Assembly (NCBI GenBank): GCA_951812665.1
Contig: CATOST010000006.1
Coordinates: forward strand, 1-40,922
DNA: 40,922 bases
Reading direction: 5' to 3'
Source: an uncultured Acidobacteriota bacterium
GTDB lineage: Bacteria; Acidobacteriota; UBA6911; RPQK01; JAJDTT01
Shown: positions 34,875-40,922 of the stretch, piece by piece
Layout: each line of letters opens with the position of its first letter
Numbering within the stretch: position 1 is the stretch's first letter
The notes under the pieces: model-generated
What the model saw: the letters and a program-made list of their open reading frames with translations, nothing else
Told to the model about the DNA's origin: nothing
Database searches by the model: none
Made by a program: the position numbers and the translations under genes

Positions 34875-34926
34875 TGTTACTTCTCCATCATTATCTGGCC
34901 ATTCCGTGAGAATTGACTCGGATTAA

Positions 34927-35086
34927 CAGTCCGTGGTGAAAGTCCCGCGAGCACCGAGACCGTTCCTGCGCCCGCCGGACAAGGCGCAACGGAGGGAGCA
35001 TACCGGGCGTATTTGACCGAATCGCAACGCAGTCTGCGCACGATGCAGGGACGGTCGAATGCCGCGACGACTTTTGCCACGGGCTG
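34927..35086 (+). mobile_element. Foldback/MITE-like element, copy B
   Basis: 160 bp with ends CAGTCCGTGGTGAAAGTC and GACTTTTGCCACGGGCTG (18-bp inverted repeats, 3 mismatches), flanked on both sides by TTAA (34923-34926, 35087-35090) as a 4-bp target duplication. It has no coding capacity. It fills the 338-nt spacer 34875-35212 together with one GACTGTCCCC copy. Confidence 0.85.
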
Positions 35087-35189
35087 TTAAGGGTGAGTAT
35101 TGGAAATCCGTCATAGAGGTGGCATGGACTTTGGACACCTCAGCAATATTGCTCCAACGCCCGAACTTGGGTCAATCGCGGAAGCAAAA

Positions 35190-35206
35190 GACTGTCCCCT
35201 TTTCGG
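35190..35206 (+). repeat. GACTGTCCCC motif, copy 2
   Basis: GACTGTCCCCTTTTCGG, identical over 17 bp to the copy at 36521, just past the 3' end of the dipeptidase gene. Confidence 0.6.
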
Positions 35207-35212
35207 GTGAGC

Positions 35213-36295
35213 TCACTCAGGTAAACACCTCTCGAAAAAGCGCTGCCAGTTGGCGTACATCACGTTGGAGATGTCCTCGGGTTTCCAGTTGCGCCTTACC
35301 AGAGTCTCGGCGATCTTCGGGTAGTCGGCGACGGTGTCGATCCCGCCGGGCGCCCCGTCCAGACCTCCCTGCCCGTCAGTGTCGCCGCCGATAGCGGCGT
35401 GGAGGGTGCTGCCGGCCAATTCGCAGATGTGCTCGATGTGATCGGCGGCGTCCTCCAGCGTCACCTCCTCCCTTGCGAAGGGGCGAGCGCGGCCCATTCC
35501 GGGTGTGGCCCAATCCAGCCTCTGGGTGCGGTGGAGCATCCAGGTGTCCAGCGAGACCCCGATCACTCCGCCCCGCTCGATGACCGCTCGTAGCTGGTGG
35601 TCCGAGAACTGCCGTTCCCCCGGGACCAGAGCGCGGCAATTCTGGTGGCTGGCCAGGACCGGCCCCTGGAACAGTTTCAGAGACTGCCAGAATCCCTCGT
35701 CGGAGATGTGGGTCAGGTCCAGGATCATTCCGGTCCGCTCCATTTCCGCCAGCAACGGCCGCGCCGGTGGAAACAACCCTCCGGGACAGCCCGTCCCGTG
35801 CGCGTAACTGCTGGGGCCGTAGTGGGTCAGGCTCACGACTCGGAGTCCCCAGTCCCACCACTGGGACAACTGCTCGGGCCAGAGAATGGGATCGGCCCCC
35901 TCCATCCCCAGGACCACGCCCACGGCTCGTCCGGCCGTTTCGGCCGCATCTGTCCATTCCTCCATGTGGCGGCTGAATTCGGACCGGGTCTCGAGAATCC
36001 GGATTTCTCCACGGGCCGCCAGGACCTGATAGAAGGCGAGGTGACCGCGGGCGGCGGCATGGGCCAAGTCCCCACTACGGTGGCCCCGGAGGGGACTGCC
36101 TTCTCTTTCGATCCGAGCTACCACCTTGACCAGCGCGCCCGCAATCCCACCCCGTCTCATCTCGGGCAGGGTGGCCAGGACCAGATTGCCCGAGTCCGGG
36201 TCGGCCCGGCGCACCGCCTCGACGGTCAGGGTCAGATCCCGGTTCAACTCCAGGGCACTGTAAGCCATCGGGTAGTCGCCATCGAAAATGAGCAT
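35213..36295 (-). CDS. Membrane dipeptidase (M19) family protein with altered first metal motif
   Basis: 360 aa. It follows the renal-dipeptidase (amidohydrolase) fold: E132 in GMEGAD, H196 in DLTHISD, H217 in ASHQN, and D305 in GGDTDG match the bridging Glu, two His and the final Asp. The first motif, normally DGHxD, reads DGDYP (5-9), so the first His and Asp zinc ligands are both replaced. No signal peptide is present, which fits bacterial family members. It may bind one metal only or act as something other than a dipeptidase. A hydantoinase relic lies upstream. Confidence 0.85.
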   Translation of the reverse strand: MLIFDGDYPMAYSALELNRDLTLTVEAVRRADPDSGNLVLATLPEMRRGGIAGALVKVVARIEREGSPLRGHRSGDLAHAAARGHLAFYQVLAARGEIRILETRSEFSRHMEEWTDAAETAGRAVGVVLGMEGADPILWPEQLSQWWDWGLRVVSLTHYGPSSYAHGTGCPGGLFPPARPLLAEMERTGMILDLTHISDEGFWQSLKLFQGPVLASHQNCRALVPGERQFSDHQLRAVIERGGVIGVSLDTWMLHRTQRLDWATPGMGRARPFAREEVTLEDAADHIEHICELAGSTLHAAIGGDTDGQGGLDGAPGGIDTVADYPKIAETLVRRNWKPEDISNVMYANWQRFFERCLPE

Positions 36296-36311
36296 CCCCT
36301 TAAGCCTCCCT

Positions 36312-36470
36312 TCCCTGGGATCCTGGCCATCCTCAGGGCCGTCGTCTGTCCGGCATTGATCGACTGGTCCTTGTCCAAAACCACTCCGTAGACCTTCCGT
36401 GCCGTCGCCGCCGAGGAGAGCCCTTCCCCGAAAACCTCACGGACGCCTTCTCGGGGAAGATCACCAGGAA
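36312..36470 (-). pseudogene. Hydantoinase B/oxoprolinase (HyuB) C-terminal relic
   Basis: In one frame the minus strand reads VREVFGEGLSSAATARKVYG followed by VVLDKDQ and TTALRMAR. This matches the extreme C-terminus of HyuB-type proteins, where a V-x-DV-x-x-GLVS-x-EAAR-x-x-YGVVL pattern is followed by T-x-ALR. No start or upstream domains remain, so it is the last ~50 codons of a lost gene. The open frame runs past the dipeptidase start, another sign of decay. Confidence 0.6.
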
Positions 36471-36520
36471 CGCTCCCATGGCTGCGTCGAGGACCGCCCG
36501 GAAGAAACACGGAAGAAACA

Positions 36521-36537
36521 GACTGTCCCCTTTTCGG
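36521..36537 (+). repeat. GACTGTCCCC motif, copy 3
   Basis: GACTGTCCCCTTTTCGG, identical to the copy at 35190, about 50 bp beyond the broken end of the HyuB relic. Nothing else was seen in 36538-36710. Confidence 0.6.
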
Positions 36538-36710
36538 TCTCTCTCCAGGTTCGGCGATGATCTCTTGACTTTCAAGCAAACCACGCAGGGCTGATGCAGG
36601 TTCAAGGTTCCGGAAACCATAGATCTTTGGGGAGGAACGCCGATGATGCTCCGGACGAATGACCAAGATGGCGGAAATGACTCGTCTCCTGACCCCGTTC
36701 GCTGCTTGAC

Positions 36711-38096
36711 TTGACAGGATCGTCGAAGATCTGCCAGTTCTCCTGCGTGCACACCCAGCACCTGACCCTCCTCGTCATCTTGACCGCCGCGTCGGTCCTT
36801 GCCTGCACGGTGGAGACCGGCTCCCGGCGGGCCCGCCCCAACATCGTCCTGATCCTGGCGGACGATCTGGGCTACGAGACCCTGGGTGCCTACGGTGGCC
36901 GCTCCTACTCGACGCCGATGCTGGACCGCCTGGCCCGTCAGGGGATTCGTTTCGACCACGCCTATTCCCAGCCGCTCTGCACGAACACCCGCGTGCAGTT
37001 GATGACGGGCCGCTACCAGCACCGCTACTGGCAGGGCTTCGGAATCCTGCCGAAAGGGGAGAGGACCTTCGGCCATCTCATGCAGGAGGCGGGCTACCGG
37101 ACGCTGATCTCCGGGAAATGGCAGCTGCACAGCTATGATCCCGCGGACTATCCCGGTGCGGCGGAGAGACGGGGAACGGGTATGCGGGGCGCCGAGTCGG
37201 GATTTGACGAGTATCTGCTCTGGCATGCCTGGCATACCGAGGACAAGGGATCACGGTATGCGGATCCCACCTATGACCTCAATGGAAAGCTGGTTCGGGC
37301 GCAGACGGGGGCTTACGGGCCGGATCTCTTCGTGGACTACATCAACGATTTCGCAGAGCGGAACCGCGACCTTCCGTTCTTTGTCTACTACCCCATGGCG
37401 CTCCCGCACGGCCCCTTCGTACCCACTCCGGACAGCCCCCAATGGCAGCAGGAATCCCGGCGCCACGAATCGGACCCGGCCTACTTTGCCGACATGGTCG
37501 CCTACATGGACAAGCTGGTCGGAAGGATCGTGGCCCACCTGGACCGGCTGGGTCTGCGCCGACAGACTCTGGTCCTGTTCTATGCCGACAACGGCACCCA
37601 CAGGATGATTTCTTCGCAGCTTGGAAACCGGACGATCCAGGGCGGAAAGGGAAAGACGACCGATGCCGGAACTCGAGTGCCGATGATCGCCAGTTGGCCC
37701 GGCACCGTTCCGGCGGGCGCGGTCTCACAGGATCTCATCGACTCGGTCGATATCTACCCGACGCTGGCGGAGCTGGCGGGCATCCGGCTCCCAGGCCAGC
37801 CTCTGGTCGACGGCATCAGTTTTGCGGATCGGCTATGGGGACGGGACGGGGATCGCCGCGACTGGATCTTCATGCACTTCGAACCGAGGCCGGGATGGGA
37901 CAAGGACAAGTACGCGCAACTCACGTTCGTTCGCGATCGGAAATACAAGCTGTACGGCAACGGAGAGCTCTACGACGTCGAATCCGACGGCCTGGAAGCC
38001 AACCCCATCCAGGTGTCCCAACGCACCGAGGAGCAACGGCGGATCTCCGAGAGGTTTCGGACCATCCTGGAAAGGCTTGAGGGCCGGAAGAAATGA
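36711..38096 (+). CDS. Sulfatase lipoprotein with CTNTR active-site motif
   Basis: 461 aa from a TTG at 36711, or 449 from the GTG at 36747; neither has a good ribosome binding site, so the start is uncertain. The lipobox (VLAC) supports a lipoprotein. The sulfatase core shows ADDLGYETLGAYGG, C90 in CTNTRVQLMTGRYQHRYW, then SGKWQLH, LPHGPF and YADNGTHR. The usual C-x-P-x-R motif is C-T-N-T-R: Cys and Arg are kept, Pro is Asn. A few planctomycete-type sulfatase subfamilies share this, so it may still be matured to formylglycine. Confidence 0.88.
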   Translation: MTGSSKICQFSCVHTQHLTLLVILTAASVLACTVETGSRRARPNIVLILADDLGYETLGAYGGRSYSTPMLDRLARQGIRFDHAYSQPLCTNTRVQLMTGRYQHRYWQGFGILPKGERTFGHLMQEAGYRTLISGKWQLHSYDPADYPGAAERRGTGMRGAESGFDEYLLWHAWHTEDKGSRYADPTYDLNGKLVRAQTGAYGPDLFVDYINDFAERNRDLPFFVYYPMALPHGPFVPTPDSPQWQQESRRHESDPAYFADMVAYMDKLVGRIVAHLDRLGLRRQTLVLFYADNGTHRMISSQLGNRTIQGGKGKTTDAGTRVPMIASWPGTVPAGAVSQDLIDSVDIYPTLAELAGIRLPGQPLVDGISFADRLWGRDGDRRDWIFMHFEPRPGWDKDKYAQLTFVRDRKYKLYGNGELYDVESDGLEANPIQVSQRTEEQRRISERFRTILERLEGRKK

Positions 38097-38166
38097 CCGG
38101 GGGACGCCGATCTGGCTGCGCCTGCGGCCTCGATCCATCGGCATTACCCAGCTTCTCCAATACTAT

Positions 38167-38324
38167 CAGTCCGTGGTGAAAGTCCCGCGAGCACCGAGAC
38201 CGTTCCTGCGCCCGCCGGACAAGGCGCGATTCGGGTGCATACCGGGAGTATGTGCCCGAATCGCAACGCAGTCCGCCGGGATGCAGGGACGGTCGAATGC
38301 CGTGGCGACTTTTGCCACGGGCTG
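38167..38324 (+). mobile_element. Foldback/MITE-like element, copy C
   Basis: 158 bp with the same 18-bp ends as copy B, flanked by CTAT (38163-38166 and 38325-38328). The centre forms a nearly perfect inner hairpin, GCGATTCGGG ... CCCGAATCGC. It abuts the group II intron-like fragment. Confidence 0.85.
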
Positions 38325-38328
38325 CTAT

Positions 38329-38741
38329 GGGCCTCTCCGCCACCCCGGCGGCCCAGGCTGGCCCTCGCGGGTTCCCGGTTGACGCGTGCCACGCCACCGG
38401 CGGGGCTTCCCGTGTTGCTACCCTCTCCCTCTTGTCCACATGCCACCGCCACTACCCCGGCGGAACCGGCCGATGCTTACGTCGCTCGCTTCCCGGCCAC
38501 TGCCAGCCTTCCCCGTATCTCAGGCGGGTCGGCTTCCGCATTGCCCGTTTCGAGGCCTGCGCAGCGTTCGCTCAAGCTACGGCCTGCGGACTCGCTGAGT
38601 CGCCCGAGGCGACCCTTTGGCATCGGAGTGCTTCAGTCCAATTCGTTACCTCCTTGAACCGCTCCGACTGCTACCGGCTGGAGCGACAGTTGCCGGGCGA
38701 GTTTCGCACCCGCTAGGAGAAAGCGCCTTTCCACGGCGTAC
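38329..38741 (-). ncRNA. Group II intron-like 5' fragment (domain I region), no ORF
   Basis: The minus strand from 38741 starts GTACGCCGTGG, close to the GUGYG 5' end of group II introns, and continues with short paired blocks such as CCGGTAGCAGTCGG and purine-rich linkers (GGTAACGAATTGG, CCGGGAAGCGAGCGACG). The plus-strand open frames across it look like non-protein translations of structured RNA. No reverse transcriptase, domain V or 3' end is present; foldback copy C lies where the intron would continue. Assignment rests on by-eye recall of related intron starts and needs a covariance search. Confidence 0.4.
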
Positions 38742-38883
38742 TGAGAAATGCGGGCCAGGGCCGCTGCCCGTCTTCGCCACCCAGGCTTGACTCCCCGCAG
38801 GGTTCCGATGAAGACTTGTCTTCAAAGGCGAGCGGTCCTCTTAACCCGGTCCCTGGCTGGCGCGGCGCGGCAGATAAGGCTCG

Positions 38884-39585
38884 ATGAAGCGGCTCTTGTC
38901 ATTTTCTGCGATTGCATTCCACATCTTGGCCGCCTTTTGTCCGTCCGTGAGGATGGCAAGGGCGGCAACTCCGTTCGCCACCGATCTGTTTGTCGGCGGG
39001 CAGGGTGGCTACCACGCTTATCGAATCCCGGCGCTGAGCGTCTCGCCGCAGGGCTCGCTGATCGTCTTCTGCGAGGCTCGCAAGTCGAGCCTGTCGGACC
39101 ACGGGGATATCGACCTGCTCCTGCGGCACAGCGAAGACGGCGGCAGGACTTGGCTGGCGCCGCGGCTGGTGATCGAGGAAGGCGGAGACGCCCCGATCAA
39201 GTACGGCAATCCCACGGCAGTCGTCGATCGGGAAACGGGCTCCATCTGGTTGGCAGTCAATCGCGATTACCTCGACCCACGTGGCCGGCGTCAGGGAGGA
39301 AGACCCCTTCTCCTTCGTAGCGACGACGACGGAAACAGTTGGTTGAACCCGATAGACATATACGGCGCAGACGAAAAAACCGGTTGGAAGCATTACGCAT
39401 TCGGCCCCGGCATCCGCATTCAACTGCAGCACGGCCGGCACCAAGGCCGGCTCATCCTGCCGGCCAACTATCGAGAGTCATTCGACAAACGGCAACCAAG
39501 TCGGTCCCACGTCATCTTCAGCGACGATCACGGCAGATCATTGAATGCCGTTGCGGCATTGGGAGAAAGACCGGACAGGTACTGA
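38884..39585 (+). pseudogene. Exo-alpha-sialidase, C-terminally truncated
   Basis: 233 aa with a signal peptide (KRLLSFSAIAFHILAAF). The YRIPAL motif (RIP) and Asp-boxes SEDGGRTW, SDDDGNSW and SDDHGRSL are those of BNR/sialidase propellers, which usually run to 350-400 aa with six blades; here only about three and a half remain. The third box is already aberrant and the reading frame ends soon after. Sialidases release terminal sialic acids. The remaining piece is probably inactive because later active-site Arg and Tyr residues are missing. The next gene starts 15 nt after the stop, which suggests a deletion joined the two. Confidence 0.75.
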
Positions 39586-39600
39586 AGAAAGGAGACGCCC

Positions 39601-40922
39601 ATGTTCAGACACCTGCAACGAGTGTTGGCGGCGGCGGCCGTGGTGCTGCCTGCGCTAGCCTCGACGCCTCTGGACCGTCCGCCCCGGCAGGATGAGCAGA
39701 CGTTCCTGCTGCTGCATCTGGACGAGCCGGACGAAGGAATAGCGGTCGCCGACAAGGTGCTGGTGGATCCCGTCTACGTGCGGATGGAGGCCCGGCACCA
39801 GCAGGGACGTTTCGGTGGAGCTCTGAAGTTCGTAGGTCGGCCAGGTCTCCGCCAGTGTCTGTTGGTTTCTCTGCCCCAGCCGCAATATCTGACCCGTCAC
39901 ACCCGCAAGCGTCCACCCATCCGCTTCGCGGATGTCGAAGTGCCGGTGGTCCTCATGGACAACCAGAGGGGCTACACCATCGAGTTCTGGATGCTTCCCC
40001 AGGCCCGGCAGGCGCAGGTCATGCTGGCGGGGGTCAACTCGGCGACCTGGGTCCCCGCATCCTCCTGGAAGGTGGAAATCACCGGGCAAGGGCGGTTGCG
40101 TTTCGCCAGCGGAGCCGGCCTCCACCGTTTTTACATGGAGAGCGAGAAGCCAGTCGCCATCGGCCGCTGGACCCACGTGGCCGTGGTCTGCGACAGGGGC
40201 AACGTGGGCATTTATCTCAACGGCCGCCGGTCCGGTCCGTTTCGGCGGATGGAACTGGCAGAGCGCCAGGGGGTGGGCGAGCCCGGAAGCGACGGCTCCA
40301 TCCTGTGTGTCGGCGGTCCCGGGCCGGACGCCCAAACCGGCTTCTTCGACGGCCTGATCGATGAGGTCCGCCTTTCCACGGCGCCGCGCCGTTTCGAGCC
40401 CGATCCCGCCATCCTGATCGGCAACGGCAAGGAGCTGTTCCTGGATGATTTTCTGCTGGCTCGAATGGAGGGGATCGAACGGGTCGTGAACCAACCTGAG
40501 CGCTACCCGGGCAACCCGCTGCTGACGGCCAAGGGCGACTGGGAAGCCGGCTCCATGCAACAGTTCGGAACCCTCTATGATCCCCGGCTGCAATTGTTCC
40601 GAACCTGGTACCGGGCCAACAACAGCGAGGACAACCAGATGAGCATGTGCTACGCCGTGAGCCGCGACGGCCTTCGGTGGGAGCAGCCGGTACTGGGTCT
40701 GGCGGAATATCGAGGCTCGACGCGGAACAACATCGTCACGCCGAAGCGGTCCTTCTTCGTGTTCCTGGACCCTCTGGCCCGGCCAGGCGAGGGGAACATC
40801 TGCGCCAGCGCGAAGATGCTTTACGGGTCCGACCGGGGGACCTTCAAGCAGATCCTCCTGCGCTCCCCCGACGGACTCCACTGGCCCTGGGGGCCGGTGC
40901 GGAACATGAGCGGCTACCAGGG
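39601..40922 (+). CDS. LamG plus five-bladed-propeller exported protein (3' truncated by window edge)
   Basis: At least 440 aa, open to the right edge; ATG at 39601 with AAGGAGA 8 nt upstream. A signal peptide (RHLQRVLAAAAVVLPALAS) is followed by a LamG/concanavalin-like domain (about 60-265: YTIEFWMLP, GRWTHVAVVCD, FDGLIDEVRLS) and, from about residue 277, a propeller beginning KELFLDDFLLARMEGIER with YDPRLQLFRTWYRAN, AVSRDGLRW and LRSPDGLHW. The second domain is homologous to the protein at 16423-18018. It probably binds and processes a carbohydrate outside the cytoplasm; catalytic residues were not identified. Confidence 0.75.
   Translation, partial: MFRHLQRVLAAAAVVLPALASTPLDRPPRQDEQTFLLLHLDEPDEGIAVADKVLVDPVYVRMEARHQQGRFGGALKFVGRPGLRQCLLVSLPQPQYLTRHTRKRPPIRFADVEVPVVLMDNQRGYTIEFWMLPQARQAQVMLAGVNSATWVPASSWKVEITGQGRLRFASGAGLHRFYMESEKPVAIGRWTHVAVVCDRGNVGIYLNGRRSGPFRRMELAERQGVGEPGSDGSILCVGGPGPDAQTGFFDGLIDEVRLSTAPRRFEPDPAILIGNGKELFLDDFLLARMEGIERVVNQPERYPGNPLLTAKGDWEAGSMQQFGTLYDPRLQLFRTWYRANNSEDNQMSMCYAVSRDGLRWEQPVLGLAEYRGSTRNNIVTPKRSFFVFLDPLARPGEGNICASAKMLYGSDRGTFKQILLRSPDGLHWPWGPVRNMSGYQ

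Larger units (their letters stand above)
31781..34905 (-). repeat. Tandem duplication of the Gfo/Idh/MocA gene
   Basis: Two units, 31781-33291 and 33395-34905, each contain a whole 491-codon gene plus about 30 nt upstream. The offset is 1,614 bp at both ends, so no net insertion or deletion has accumulated. Similarity stops sharply at both unit ends. The 103-bp spacer carries one copy of the GACTGTCCCC motif. Confidence 0.85.

Noticed and set aside
38252..38716. Plus-strand open frame of 154 codons
   Set aside because: It runs from foldback copy C into the intron-like fragment; composition resembles translation of structured RNA rather than a protein.
1..40922. CRISPR arrays, tRNA or rRNA genes
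   Set aside because: No regularly spaced short repeats, cloverleaf-like segments or rRNA-like blocks were seen on reading both strands.

Overview
The window is mostly high-GC chromosomal DNA. Its gene content is typical of Planctomycetota, other PVC-group bacteria or some Acidobacteriota: secreted formylglycine sulfatases, DUF1501 and DUF1549/DUF1553 (PSCyt) proteins, Tat-exported Gfo/Idh/MocA oxidoreductases, a sialidase, five-bladed-propeller hydrolase-like proteins, a PafB/PafC-like WYL regulator pair and several PIN-domain toxin modules. I cannot name a genus from sequence alone.

1-5.8 kb is visibly less GC-rich than the rest and holds one tightly packed plus-strand operon that runs in from outside the window: the C-terminal part of an SF2 helicase, a small frame-disrupted gene, an SMC/DndD-like ATPase, a 155-aa unknown protein, and a 753-aa protein that joins an RNA-polymerase alpha-CTD-like HhH, a sigma-70 region-4-like HTH and winged helices. 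It looks like a horizontally acquired DNA-processing or phage-defence module and is the best candidate here for an undescribed system. An orphan DUF433 antitoxin-like gene lies at its edge.

6.3-16.2 kb: a minus-strand set (PPC/IPT protein, DUF1549/1553 protein with Ig-like domains, DUF1501 protein, methyltransferase), a Spy/CpxP-like gene whose domain is tandemly duplicated, a Fic relic overlapping a uracil-DNA-glycosylase-like gene, and a VapBC module with a four-half-site operator.

16.4-28.9 kb: a divergent pair of glycan-active-looking exported proteins, pdxA, a compact minus-strand cluster (ferredoxin, nicotinamidase-like hydrolase, MBOAT acyltransferase, SGNH-like protein), the WYL pair, a degenerate Cu/Zn-SOD-like lipoprotein and a DUF2911 protein.

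29.1-40.9 kb: a Phd/PIN module, a sulfatase, tandemly duplicated Gfo/Idh/MocA genes, an M19-type dipeptidase lacking its HxD motif, a hydantoinase-B relic, a second sulfatase, a group II intron-like fragment, a truncated sialidase and an incomplete LamG/propeller protein. This half is scattered with mobile debris. Three copies of a 158-160 bp foldback element (21.27, 34.93 and 38.17 kb) have 18-bp terminal inverted repeats and 4-bp target duplications, and one supplies the 3' end of a coding gene. A separate 17-bp motif recurs three times at rearrangement edges. No tRNA, rRNA or CRISPR array was seen.
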